In this document: positions 45,305-53,739 of the stretch, in pieces | How positions within the stretch are numbered: position 1 is the first letter of the stretch | Layout of the letters: each line of letters opens with the position of its first letter | NCBI GenBank assembly: GCA_017303755.1 | Contig: JAFLBS010000005.1 | Coordinates: 241,748-305,747, forward strand | DNA from: Flavobacteriales bacterium | GTDB lineage: Bacteria; Bacteroidota; Bacteroidia; Flavobacteriales; Flavobacteriaceae | DNA length: 64,000 nt | Direction of reading: 5' to 3' | Program-made: the position numbers and the translations under genes | Notes under the pieces: model-generated | Databases searched by the model: none | Told to the model about the DNA's origin: nothing | What the model saw: the letters and a program-made list of their open reading frames with translations, nothing else

Positions 45305-45841
45305 ATGAAGAAGTTATTTTTATCAGCAATTATCCTCGCATCAATTGAAGGATATGCTCAAGGAATAAAAGTGGGACTAAAAGCCGGGGTTAATTATGCC
45401 AATTTCAACAATTCTGAAATTCAAACGGATGCCATTACGAGCTTTCACGGAGGCTTAGTAACCGAGTTTTCTCTGCTGAAAAATTTTTCTTTACAACCTG
45501 AACTATTGTATTCTACACAAGGTGCCGAATTGAATGATTTTGGACAACAAATTAAAAATGAATTGGGCTACATTAGTATTCCTGTTTTAGCAAAATTCTA
45601 CCTAAACGACGATTTGAGTTTGGAAATTGGACCACAAGCTTCTTTTCTTTTAAGCGAACGGAATGAGGTTGAAGCAGGCGATTCCAATACTTTCGATTTT
45701 GCAGTTGCTGGCGGATTGACCTATAAATTGGGCAAACATTTCTTTGTTCAAGGAAGATATGGTCTTGGATTGACCGAACCCAAACGTGATGCCGCTGTTA
45801 AAAATTCAGTTCTTCAAGGCTCAATTGGATTTATGTTCTAA
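45305..45841 (+). CDS. Porin-family outer-membrane beta-barrel protein
   Basis: A 178-aa barrel with signal MKKLFLSAIILASIEGYAQ, strands IKVGLKAGVNYANF, FSLQPELLYSTQGAEL, YISIPVLAKFYL, SLEIGPQASFLL, and end LQGSIGFMF. It is divergent from the 44537 paralogue. A 46-bp gap and a terminator separate it from aroQ. Confidence 0.82.
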   Translation: MKKLFLSAIILASIEGYAQGIKVGLKAGVNYANFNNSEIQTDAITSFHGGLVTEFSLLKNFSLQPELLYSTQGAELNDFGQQIKNELGYISIPVLAKFYLNDDLSLEIGPQASFLLSERNEVEAGDSNTFDFAVAGGLTYKLGKHFFVQGRYGLGLTEPKRDAAVKNSVLQGSIGFMF

Positions 45842-45860
45842 AAAAAGCATAATGTTTTCT

Positions 45861-45892
45861 AAAACCGCTTCATTTGTTGAGCGGTTTTTTTA
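45861..45892 (+). terminator. Terminator of the 45305 gene
   Basis: AAAACCGCT pairs with AGCGGTTTT over a 10-base loop, followed by T7. Confidence 0.85.
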
Positions 45893-45917
45893 TTTTTACT
45901 CAAAACTATCCACAACT

Positions 45918-46331
45918 ATGAACATCATCATTATTAATGGTCCCAACCTGAACTTATTAGGTAAAAGAGAACCAGAAGTATACGGAAACCAAACTTTTGA
46001 AAACTACTTCAGAGATTTAAAATCCAAGTATCCATCGGTGAATTTAGACTACTTTCAAAGTAATATTGAAGGTGAGTTAATTGATAAAATTCAAGAAATT
46101 GGTTTTCATTACGATGGAATCATTCTCAATGCTGCAGCCTATACTCATACTTCTGTGGGAATTGGCGATGCCGTAAAAGCAATCACAACACCCGTTATTG
46201 AGGTTCATATTTCGAATACATTTTCTAGAGAAACGTTTCGACACCAATCCTATATTTCGACCAATGCTAAAGGCGTAATCATTGGTTTTGGACTCAAAAG
46301 TTACGAACTAGCCTTGCAATCATTTCTTTAA
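45918..46331 (+). CDS. aroQ: 3-dehydroquinate dehydratase, type II
   Basis: A 137-aa shikimate-pathway enzyme that removes water from 3-dehydroquinate. Conserved motifs: IIIINGPNLNLLGKREPEVYG (with the catalytic Tyr/Arg region), YFQSNIEGELID, IILNAAAYTHTS and the HISNTFSRETFRHQSY His/Arg site. Start ATG 45918; a longer open frame upstream runs through the terminator and is not coding. Confidence 0.94.
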   Translation: MNIIIINGPNLNLLGKREPEVYGNQTFENYFRDLKSKYPSVNLDYFQSNIEGELIDKIQEIGFHYDGIILNAAAYTHTSVGIGDAVKAITTPVIEVHISNTFSRETFRHQSYISTNAKGVIIGFGLKSYELALQSFL

Positions 46332-46361
46332 ACTTAACAGTACTTTTTATTCTTCCATTCC

Positions 46362-48836
46362 ATGAAAAAAACCACAACACTACTTGTTTTATTGGTGTCA
46401 TTCTGTTCGTATTCACAAATCAAAGGAATTGTTTCTGACGACAAAGGAAACCCAATGGCTTTTGTAAATATTTATGTTCAAAACACCTACATCAGCACTA
46501 CTTCCAATGATCAAGGGCGATTTGAATTGAATGTTAAAACGCCCGGAACCTATGTAGTTCTTTTTCAATATTTAGGATACAAAACCGAAAAAAAGGTTAT
46601 TGAAGCTCAAAATTTTCCTCAAAGTGTTGATGTGACTTTAGTAGAAGAAGAAATTAATCTTAAAGAGGTCATCATTGATCCAAAAGTGAATCCAGCAGAT
46701 GAAATGATTCGCAACGCCATCAAAAACAGAAAAGAAAACTCAGAAAAAACAGCAAAATACAATGCCGATTTTTATTCACGTGGAATTTTTAGAGTAAAAA
46801 ACCTTCCCAAAACTATTTTAGGTCAGAAGTTGGATTTTTTTGATGATGTAATCGATTCCACTCGAAGCGGCATTTTGTACTTATCCGAAACCGTTTCAAA
46901 AATCACTTTTCAAAAACCCGACAAACTAAAAGAAGTAATTGTAGCGTCAAAAGTCAGTGGTAACGACAATGGTTTTAGTTTCAACAATGCAGCTCAAGCC
47001 AATTTTGATTTTTATGACAACTACCTTGATTTTAATATAAAAGTCATCTCTCCTATTGCAGATAACGCCTTCAACTATTATAAATACAAATTCGAAGGTT
47101 CGTTTACTGATGAAAACAACAAACTCATTAACAAAATAAAAGTGATTCCGAGACGCGACTCTGAACCCGCAATGAATGGATATATTTATATAGTTGACGA
47201 CACCTATGCAATTTACGCTGTAGATTTATCCATCAATGGAAGTCAGATGCAAAATCCGGCTTTGAACAAACTCACTTTGAAACAAAATTTTAGCTACAAT
47301 AATTTAACCCGAATTTGGGCCAAAAATACACAAACCATCGATTTTGAAGCGGGAATTTTCGGAATTAACATGTCGGGGAAATTTACCTACGTGTATTCTA
47401 ATTTCGAGTTTGAACCCCAATTTGAAAAGAAAACATTCACCGCAGAAGTTTTGAAATTTGAAGAAAATGCTAATAAAAAAGAAGATTCGTTTTGGGAAAC
47501 CATTCGACCTGTTCCTTTAACCAATGAAGAAACTACTGATTATCAGAAAAAAGATGCTCTTCAAACCAAAAAGAAATCGAAAGTCTACCTCGACTCTATT
47601 GATGCTAAACGAAATAAATTCCGCTTTTTTGACATTATCAGTGGGTATAGCCATAGTAATTCGTATAAAAAACAATACTTTACTTACAGCGGTCCGCTGT
47701 TCAGCACTTCGTTTAATACGGTTCAAGGCTGGAATTCATCAATAGGTTTTTCGTATTTCACCAATAATGAAGAAAAACGGACTTACACTAGCATTGGCAC
47801 TCGCATCAATTATGGTTTTTCAGAAGACAAATTGCGCGCAACTGCCAGTTACACTAGAAAATTCAACAATATTGACGATAGTACTTTAAGTGTTCTTGGA
47901 GGAAGTTCAGTCAATCAATTCAACTCTAGCAATCCTATTTCAAAAAATGTAAACGGTATCAGTAGCTTGTTTTTCATAAACAACTTCATGAAATTGTATG
48001 AAAAGAACTTTGTATCTGTCAATTTTGGTAGAGAAATCATCAACGGTTTGAATTTGAATTTAGGTATGGAATATTCAGAGCGAAAACCGTTGTGGAATAC
48101 AACTGATCAACGTTCGGTAAAATCGGAAGACGAGTATACTTCCAACAATCCGCTATTGCCATTTGATTTTGTGACGCCCGCTTTTGAAAAACACAATTTA
48201 ATAAAAGCTAGTGTTGTTACTCGCATTCTTTTTGGTCAGCAATACTGGACGCGTCCCGACGGAAAATTCAGTTTGAGAAACAACAAATATCCAGCTCTTA
48301 CCTTAGGTTACGAAAAGACATTCGCTGCTACAAATACCAATTATGAATACGATTTTGTATCGGCAAGAGTCACACACGATGTGTCTGTTGGCAACAAAGG
48401 TGAAATGAATATGAGCTTCAGAACGGGCAAATTTTTTAACGCTGAGAATATCTCGTTTACTGATTACAAACATTTTAACGGAAACCAGACTCATGTTTCC
48501 AATGGTGATAGTTATACCAATGTATTCAACAATTTACCGTATTATCAATTGAGTACTAATGATAGTTTTTTTGAAACTCATATTGAGCACAATGACAAAG
48601 GATATTTGATGAATAAGATTCCGTTGCTCAACAAATTGCAATCTCAATTGGTTTTGGGTTTCCACAATTTGGCAATTCCAAATCAAAAACCGTATCAAGA
48701 GTTTTCAATTGGATTGGATAATTTAGGTTATGGCAAATTCCGATTACTTAGAATCGACTATGTTCGTTCGTATCAAAATGGTTATCAAGGTGATGCAATC
48801 ATTTTTGGATTGAAATTTTTGGGTATGTTTGAATAA
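46362..48836 (+). CDS. DUF5686 / carboxypeptidase-regulatory-like outer-membrane protein
   Basis: An 824-aa exported protein (signal MKKTTTLLVLLVSFCSYSQ). The first ~90 residues form a carboxypeptidase-regulatory-like fold (IKGIVSDDKGNPMAFVNIYVQNTYISTTSNDQGRFELN). The rest is the DUF5686 family: a helical segment EMIRNAIKNRKENSEKTAKYNADFYSRG and a large barrel-like region ending IIFGLKFLGMFE. Probably outer-membrane; function unknown. It follows aroQ by 30 bp. Confidence 0.85.
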   Translation: MKKTTTLLVLLVSFCSYSQIKGIVSDDKGNPMAFVNIYVQNTYISTTSNDQGRFELNVKTPGTYVVLFQYLGYKTEKKVIEAQNFPQSVDVTLVEEEINLKEVIIDPKVNPADEMIRNAIKNRKENSEKTAKYNADFYSRGIFRVKNLPKTILGQKLDFFDDVIDSTRSGILYLSETVSKITFQKPDKLKEVIVASKVSGNDNGFSFNNAAQANFDFYDNYLDFNIKVISPIADNAFNYYKYKFEGSFTDENNKLINKIKVIPRRDSEPAMNGYIYIVDDTYAIYAVDLSINGSQMQNPALNKLTLKQNFSYNNLTRIWAKNTQTIDFEAGIFGINMSGKFTYVYSNFEFEPQFEKKTFTAEVLKFEENANKKEDSFWETIRPVPLTNEETTDYQKKDALQTKKKSKVYLDSIDAKRNKFRFFDIISGYSHSNSYKKQYFTYSGPLFSTSFNTVQGWNSSIGFSYFTNNEEKRTYTSIGTRINYGFSEDKLRATASYTRKFNNIDDSTLSVLGGSSVNQFNSSNPISKNVNGISSLFFINNFMKLYEKNFVSVNFGREIINGLNLNLGMEYSERKPLWNTTDQRSVKSEDEYTSNNPLLPFDFVTPAFEKHNLIKASVVTRILFGQQYWTRPDGKFSLRNNKYPALTLGYEKTFAATNTNYEYDFVSARVTHDVSVGNKGEMNMSFRTGKFFNAENISFTDYKHFNGNQTHVSNGDSYTNVFNNLPYYQLSTNDSFFETHIEHNDKGYLMNKIPLLNKLQSQLVLGFHNLAIPNQKPYQEFSIGLDNLGYGKFRLLRIDYVRSYQNGYQGDAIIFGLKFLGMFE

Positions 48837-48881
48837 TAAATCAATTATAGCCACGTTTCATTATCAGAGAATTTAAGTTGA

Positions 48882-48986
48882 CACGAATTCACGAATACTA
48901 CTTTTAAACAATGCGAGCACATTCGAATAAATCGTTTTAACGAGATTAATTTTAGAGCTATATTGAATAAAATTTGTGCATTCGTG
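48882..48986. repeat. Inverted repeat CACGAATTCACGAAT / ATTTGTGCATTCGTG
   Basis: Arms 48882-48896 and 48972-48986 are complementary at 13 of 15 positions, flanking ~75 bp of AT-rich DNA with no ORF. Confidence 0.6.
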
Positions 48987-49024
48987 GCAAAATAATAAAC
49001 CTTCATATTTCAAAATCCAACTTT

Positions 49025-49384
49025 ATGAAGAAACTTCGCTACTTATTTACAATTATTGTAATTGTTTTTATAATTCTGGCTTTACGACCGATTGACACTT
49101 CAAAAGAAAACAGTGTTGTAGTAATCGGAACGGTGACTTCGGTACATGAAGGTGGCGTAAAAGATTTGGTATTCAAATTAAAGGATGATAAAATAACGTA
49201 TTACATTAATCGTGGTTTGGAAAACGGATTTTCACTACAGCAAGCCAAAAATGATTTTATTGGAAAAAAAGTGGTCTTGAATTATGCTAAATGTTGGACG
49301 CCATTAGCTCCGCTTGGAACTTCGAGTAAGCACATTACGTATTTAACGATTAACGGAAAAGTGAAGTATACGGAGTGGAAATAA
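49025..49384 (+). CDS. Membrane-anchored hypothetical protein
   Basis: A 119-aa protein with an N-terminal helix (YLFTIIVIVFIILAL) and a soluble part (SVVVIGTVTSVHEGGVKDLVFKLKDDKITYYINRGLE) resembling an OB-type beta fold, ending YLTINGKVKYTEWK. ATG at 49025. No assigned family. It is followed by a hairpin-rich intergenic region. Confidence 0.65.
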   Translation: MKKLRYLFTIIVIVFIILALRPIDTSKENSVVVIGTVTSVHEGGVKDLVFKLKDDKITYYINRGLENGFSLQQAKNDFIGKKVVLNYAKCWTPLAPLGTSSKHITYLTINGKVKYTEWK

Positions 49385-49440
49385 GTGAACTTTCAAGTTT
49401 GAAATCTAAAACTGAAAAGTTCGCTTTGCTCACTTATTTT
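49382..49440 (+). terminator. Hairpin after the 49025 gene
   Basis: AAGTGAACTTTC is complementary to GAAAAGTT and TCACTT further on (interrupted stem), followed by ATTTTT; a weak terminator candidate. Confidence 0.4.
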
Positions 49441-49485
49441 TGAAACACAGATGACACAGATTAGGCTGACTTTTACAGATTTAAT

Positions 49486-49506
49486 TTGAAACTTGAAACC
49501 TGAAAC
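49486..49506. repeat. Second copy of the TTGAAACTTGAAACCTGAAAC repeat
   Basis: Identical over its length to part of the right arm of the 10410-10433 repeat. It is next to a CACAGATGACACAGATTA motif at 49446-49463 of a type often dispersed in Bacteroidota genomes. Confidence 0.65.
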
Positions 49507-50273
49507 TAATCATTAAACACATCATAGCCAAAACGAATTAAAGTTCCGACCACTACAATTAAAAAGAAAATCCGAATAAAACCATTTCCTTTTTTAATGG
49601 CTAATTTGGCGCCGAGAAATCCTCCTAAAGCATTACAAATCGCCATTGGAATTGCAATTGCCCAAATGATTTTTCCTTTTAAAACGAATAAGCAAATCGA
49701 ACCAAAATTAGTCGCTAAGTTGACCATTTTGGCATTCGCGGAAGCGTGAAGAAAATCGAAACCCAACACCGAAACGAAAGCCAAAACAAGGAAACTTCCA
49801 GTTCCTGGACCAATAAATCCGTCGTAAAAACCAATAACTACACTAATCAGTAGCGCTAAAACAAGCTGCTTTTTTGAAGAAAAATTGCGCTCTTGATGTT
49901 CACCAAAGCCTTTTTTAGTAAAGGTGTAAATGGCTATTAGAATTAAAACGATTAGCAACAATGGTTTCATAAAATCATTACTCACTGTTGTTAAAACTTG
50001 TGAGCCCAAAAAAGCAGAGCAAAAAGAAACGACAGCCATAATGAATAACAACTTCCAATTCATATCTACTTTTTTCAAATACTGCCGTGCAGCAAAAGAA
50101 GTTCCGCTAAAAGCAGGAATTTTGAGTGAACCGATAATGGATGAAACGGCAACATTAGGCAACAGAATTAAAGCTACTGGAGTTTGAATCAATCCGCCAC
50201 CGCCAACAATTGCATCAACAAAACCTGCAAAAAAAGAAGCGATACAAAGTAAAATGATGATGTAGTTTTCCAT
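49506..50273 (-). CDS. TSUP-family (TauE/SafE) transporter
   Basis: A 255-aa inner-membrane protein with about eight helices. The conserved N-terminal motif FAGFVDAIVGGGGLIQTPVAL and the mid-protein GFYDGFIGPGTGSFLVL repeat are the TauE/SafE hallmark of two homologous halves. It exports or takes up sulfonates or sulfite-like anions in characterised members; the substrate here is unknown. ATG at 50273; the frame is open upstream through a repeat. Confidence 0.9.
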   Translation of the reverse strand: MENYIIILLCIASFFAGFVDAIVGGGGLIQTPVALILLPNVAVSSIIGSLKIPAFSGTSFAARQYLKKVDMNWKLLFIMAVVSFCSAFLGSQVLTTVSNDFMKPLLLIVLILIAIYTFTKKGFGEHQERNFSSKKQLVLALLISVVIGFYDGFIGPGTGSFLVLAFVSVLGFDFLHASANAKMVNLATNFGSICLFVLKGKIIWAIAIPMAICNALGGFLGAKLAIKKGNGFIRIFFLIVVVGTLIRFGYDVFND

Positions 50274-50310
50274 GATTAAAAAAACAAATGACAAATCCCA
50301 AATAACAAAA

Positions 50311-50349
50311 ATTCCAAATTCCAAAATTAGCAATGTTGGAATTTGGAAT
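50311..50349. repeat. Perfect 14-bp inverted repeat ATTCCAAATTCCAA
   Basis: ATTCCAAATTCCAA (50311-50324) and TTGGAATTTGGAAT (50336-50349) are exact reverse complements. Same repeat class as 12439-12487. Confidence 0.8.
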
Positions 50350-50366
50350 CTATTATGTTTGAAAAA

Positions 50367-51026
50367 TTATTTAAAGTTATAACCTAACGAAAAGGCAAAA
50401 AGGCTATTATCTAAAGTATTGTCTATATTCTGGAACTCACTTATGAACAGTGAATATCTGAATCCTAAATATACTTTTTCGGTAAAATTGTAATTTGTTC
50501 CTAGATTTGCTGCCAAAGCTACTGTAGTTTCTCTATTTTTAATATAAGGATTTGCTTGTGGTGTAAATTCATAAACTGTGATAACTCCATCTATATTTTG
50601 TGTTTCAATTATCTTTTCATTTCTATCTAAAACTAAACCTATTGTTGGTCCTAAATCAATATCAACTTTTTTGGAAATAATATATTTAAAATTCAGAGGA
50701 AAAAGCAACAATGCTATTTTCGTTTTTGACTCTTGCTCAATAGTTCCGTTTGAGAAAGTATTTACGTATTTAGATTCACCACTAGCTGTTTGCAACAAAA
50801 TTTCAGGTTGAAAAGAAAATCGTTTTGACATTGGAATAGTCAAAGTACTTCCTACTTGAAATCCGAAAGAAAAAGTTTTATCGTCATGCTCAGTCAACTT
50901 AATAATGTTAAAACCAGCTTTTAGTCCGAAATACGACTTTGTTTTAACATCTGTTTTTTCTTCTTGAGCAAAAAGAGTTGTACAGGTTGCAAAAAGGAGT
51001 GCTAAAATGAGTTTATGTATTCTCAT
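50367..51026 (-). CDS. Porin-family outer-membrane beta-barrel protein
   Basis: A 219-aa barrel with signal MRIHKLILALLFATCTTLFAQ. Strands SYFGLKAGFNIIKL, FSFQPEILLQTASGESKY, IDLGPTIGLVL and the end SLFAFSLGYNFK relate it to the barrel genes at 42995-45841. Its start is 2 bp from the murA stop, so it is probably the last gene of the murA transcript. Confidence 0.8.
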   Translation of the reverse strand: MRIHKLILALLFATCTTLFAQEEKTDVKTKSYFGLKAGFNIIKLTEHDDKTFSFGFQVGSTLTIPMSKRFSFQPEILLQTASGESKYVNTFSNGTIEQESKTKIALLLFPLNFKYIISKKVDIDLGPTIGLVLDRNEKIIETQNIDGVITVYEFTPQANPYIKNRETTVALAANLGTNYNFTEKVYLGFRYSLFISEFQNIDNTLDNSLFAFSLGYNFK

Positions 51027-51028
51027 AA

Positions 51029-52339
51029 TTATACTCTAACAATATTAGCTCCTAACGCTCTTAAACGCTCGTCAATTCGTTCGTAACCGCGATCAATTTG
51101 TTCGATGTTTTGAATGGTAGAAGTTCCTTTGGCAGAAAGCGCAGCGATTAACAACGAAATTCCCGCTCTAATATCAGGCGAACTCATAACGGTTGCCTTC
51201 AATTGTGATTGGAAATTGTGACCCATAACCACTGCTCTGTGTGGATCACATAACATGATTTTGGCTCCCATATCAATTAGTTTATCCACAAAGAACAAAC
51301 GACTTTCAAACATTTTTTGGTGAATCAATACGTCGCCATTGGCTTGCGTTGCTACCACCAAAACGATGCTCAATAAATCGGGTGTAAAACCTGGCCACGG
51401 TGCATCTGCTATGGTTAAAATCGAACCATCAATATCCGTTTTTACTTCGTAACCATTTTCGTGAGTTGGAATGTAAATATCATCGCCTCTTCGCTCTAAA
51501 GTAATTCCGAGTTTTCTAAACACATTCGGAATCACACCTAAATTATCCCAAGACACATTTTTGATGGTAATTTCACTTCGAGTCATCGCCGCTAAGCCTA
51601 TCCACGAACCAATTTCAATCATATCTGGAAGAATTCGGTGTTCGCAACCGCCTAAACTTTCTACACCTTCAATAGTCAATAAATTCGAACCAACACCTGA
51701 AATTTTGGCGCCCATCGAGTTCAACATTTTACACAATTGTTGCAAATAAGGTTCGCAAGCAGCATTATAAATGGTTGTTGTTCCTTCTGCTAAAACCGCA
51801 GCCATAACAATATTGGCTGTTCCGGTTACAGAAGCTTCATCTAATAACATGTACGCACCTTTTAATCGGCCTTCGTTTTCAACACCATAGAAATGATCCT
51901 CTCTTTCGTAACGGAATTTTGCTCCTAAATTGATGAAACCTTCAAAGTGTGTATCCAATCTGCGACGACCAATTTTATCGCCACCTGGTTTCGGGATATA
52001 ACCGCATCCAAAACGAGCCAAAAGCGGACCTACAATCATAATTGAACCACGCAAACTTCCACCTTCTTTTTTGAAAGCTTCTGTTTTTAGATAGTCAACA
52101 TTCACTTCATCGGCTTGAAAAGTATAATCGCCCGGACCATTTTTCTGAATTTTAACGCCTAAATTTCCTAATAAAGTAATTAGTTTATTTACATCAATGA
52201 TATCAGGAATATTTGTAACTCTTACTTTTTCAGATGTTAACAAAGCTGGACATAAAACCTGCAATGCTTCATTTTTGGCTCCTTGTGGTGTAACATCTCC
52301 TTTTAGACGAATGCCTCCTTCAATTTTAAAAGTTCCCAT
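51029..52339 (-). CDS. murA: UDP-N-acetylglucosamine 1-carboxyvinyltransferase, Asp active-site variant
   Basis: Transfers enolpyruvate from PEP to UDP-GlcNAc, the first committed step of peptidoglycan synthesis. A 436-aa two-domain EPSP-synthase fold with the UDP-GlcNAc-binding start KIEGGIRLKGDVTPQGAKNEAL and the catalytic loop IPKPGGDKIGRRRLDTH. The residue equivalent to E. coli Cys115, the target of fosfomycin, is Asp121 here. It is the third gene of the DUF493-DUF4290-murA run, a common Bacteroidota arrangement; 82 bp with an inverted repeat separate it from DUF4290. Confidence 0.95.
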   Translation of the reverse strand: MGTFKIEGGIRLKGDVTPQGAKNEALQVLCPALLTSEKVRVTNIPDIIDVNKLITLLGNLGVKIQKNGPGDYTFQADEVNVDYLKTEAFKKEGGSLRGSIMIVGPLLARFGCGYIPKPGGDKIGRRRLDTHFEGFINLGAKFRYEREDHFYGVENEGRLKGAYMLLDEASVTGTANIVMAAVLAEGTTTIYNAACEPYLQQLCKMLNSMGAKISGVGSNLLTIEGVESLGGCEHRILPDMIEIGSWIGLAAMTRSEITIKNVSWDNLGVIPNVFRKLGITLERRGDDIYIPTHENGYEVKTDIDGSILTIADAPWPGFTPDLLSIVLVVATQANGDVLIHQKMFESRLFFVDKLIDMGAKIMLCDPHRAVVMGHNFQSQLKATVMSSPDIRAGISLLIAALSAKGTSTIQNIEQIDRGYERIDERLRALGANIVRV

Positions 52340-52359
52340 AGTTTATGTATAATGTAAAA

Positions 52360-52420
52360 TTGTATAGTGTATAATGCTAAAAAGTTTCCATTTTTACAGT
52401 ATACAGTATACAATATACAA
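52360..52420. repeat. Imperfect inverted repeat of TGTATA type
   Basis: 52360-52376 and 52404-52420 are complementary at 14 of 17 positions, in the spacer between murA and DUF4290. The loop also pairs (AAAAAG / TTTTTA). Confidence 0.5.
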
Positions 52421-52421
52421 A

Positions 52422-53162
52422 TTAAGTTTTTGGATTATTGTTAGTATTATTTTTCACAAACGGCTTTTTGCTATTTTGTGGCTTTTTGAAATTATTACTT
52501 TTTTGGATTTTTTGTCCGTTACCAATCTGACTTTTGTTGGATACTTTTTTGTTGGTTCGCATCAAATCAGTCGTATTGAGCAACTCTTCCGAACTTTGCA
52601 ACAAATTGATTTTTCCATCTGAAAGCTCGTATAAATGCTCAAAAATAACGACATCTTCTACGGTGTCTTTGTTCCAACTCAAATATGATTTTTTCATGTG
52701 ATTGGCAATTACTTTAACCAATGCGCTTTTCATTTCGCCTTCTTCCCAACTATTGGCCACATTAATCATGTATTTGATGTTGTTGCCATAAAATCGGTAT
52801 TTTGGGTTTTTCTGTGGATAATCCAAACGCTCTGGTTTTAAATTAATCACCTCGCGTGTCGGAATTGGATAAGGCGAATCAACATCCAATCTAAAATCGG
52901 ACATGATAAAAATCTGATCCCACAATTTATGCTGAAAATCGGGCACATCACGTAAATGCGGATTCAAACTTCCCATTACTTGAATGATGTATTTCGCCGC
53001 TTTGTTGCGCTCTTCTCTGTCTTTAATAAAAGTGGCTTGATCGATTAATTTTTGCAAATGTCTTCCGTATTCTGGAATAATCAAATGCGGACGCTCGGCG
53101 TTGTACTCTAAAAAGTGTACTACGTCGTTGGCGTTTTCTTTATAATATTTTTGTTGATTCAT
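52422..53162 (-). CDS. DUF4290 protein
   Basis: A 246-aa protein of the DUF4290 family: VVHFLEYNAERPHLIIPEYGRHLQKLIDQATFIKDREERNKAAKYIIQVMGSLNPHLRDV, then DFQHKLWDQIFIMSDFRLDVDSPYPIPTRE. The last ~60 residues are a low-complexity Lys/Asn tail (KKPQNSKKPFVKNNTNNNPKT). Function unknown. Its start overlaps the DUF493 stop by one base (TAATG-type coupling). Confidence 0.88.
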   Translation of the reverse strand: MNQQKYYKENANDVVHFLEYNAERPHLIIPEYGRHLQKLIDQATFIKDREERNKAAKYIIQVMGSLNPHLRDVPDFQHKLWDQIFIMSDFRLDVDSPYPIPTREVINLKPERLDYPQKNPKYRFYGNNIKYMINVANSWEEGEMKSALVKVIANHMKKSYLSWNKDTVEDVVIFEHLYELSDGKINLLQSSEELLNTTDLMRTNKKVSNKSQIGNGQKIQKSNNFKKPQNSKKPFVKNNTNNNPKT

Positions 53163-53446
53163 TAGAGTGATATTATCCCTTCAATAGTAGATACATCAAG
53201 ATATTTTTGCACCACGTCATCTGGAGATTCCATCATGACATTAACCGAAACACTGGTGTATTTTCCTGTTTTAGATTGATTCGTATGTATTACCGCACCC
53301 AAATTGTCAAAAGCATTCTCCACTTCTTCAATTTTTTTTGGTTCTGTAGGCACGATAAATTTAAATAAGTATTCGTTGGGCCATTCGGAAGTATTTTGTA
53401 GTTCTTCGCGAAGTCTGTTGTAAAAATCCTCGGTTTTCTTGTCCAT
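53162..53446 (-). CDS. DUF493 (YbeD-like) protein
   Basis: A 94-aa protein with an ACT-like beta-alpha fold: WPNEYLFKFIVPTEPKKIEEVENAFDNLGAVIHTNQSKTGKYTSVSVNVMMESPDDVVQKYLDVSTIEGI. The family is linked to lipoate metabolism only by E. coli gene context, so no function is assigned. The start at 53446 was chosen because the open frame upstream crosses the -7 box TATATTTG at 53466. Confidence 0.85.
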   Translation of the reverse strand: MDKKTEDFYNRLREELQNTSEWPNEYLFKFIVPTEPKKIEEVENAFDNLGAVIHTNQSKTGKYTSVSVNVMMESPDDVVQKYLDVSTIEGIISL

Positions 53447-53465
53447 TCCTAAAATAAAATAAAGG

Positions 53466-53473
53466 CAAATATA
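53466..53473 (-). promoter_or_regulatory. -7 box of the DUF493-DUF4290-murA operon
   Basis: TATATTTG on the minus strand, 20 bp before the DUF493 ATG. Confidence 0.55.
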
Positions 53474-53550
53474 CGATTTAGATGTTAGAAGTCGGAATTT
53501 ACAAGTTAGATTTTTTGGAGCGAATAGTTTGGGCGTTTTTGCAATCGTAA

Positions 53551-53648
53551 TTCCCGCTATCCGCTTTACTTCGTGCCGCTGCAAATGCGAAGCATTCACC
53601 GAACACAAATTAAAATTATTTTTTTTTAAGTGAGGTAATCGGGGCTAA
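53551..53648 (-). repeat. Dispersed structured repeat, TAGCCCCGATT to GCGGGAA type (copy 2, inverted)
   Basis: Read on the minus strand it starts TAGCCCCGATT and ends AAAGCGGATAGCGGGAA, the same ends as 9271-9366. The interior differs, apart from a GCxxCACGA core. Confidence 0.6.
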
Positions 53649-53712
53649 AAAGTCATCGCCGTACACTAAAATAAAATTTCTAAAAGCCTTTCCATTATCT
53701 AAAACAATTCGA

Positions 53713-53720
53713 TAAATTTG
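53713..53720 (+). promoter_or_regulatory. -7 box of the 53740 gene
   Basis: TAAATTTG, 20 bp before the TTG start codon; it supports that start. Confidence 0.6.
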
Positions 53721-53739
53721 CGCCTTTATTTCTATAACG

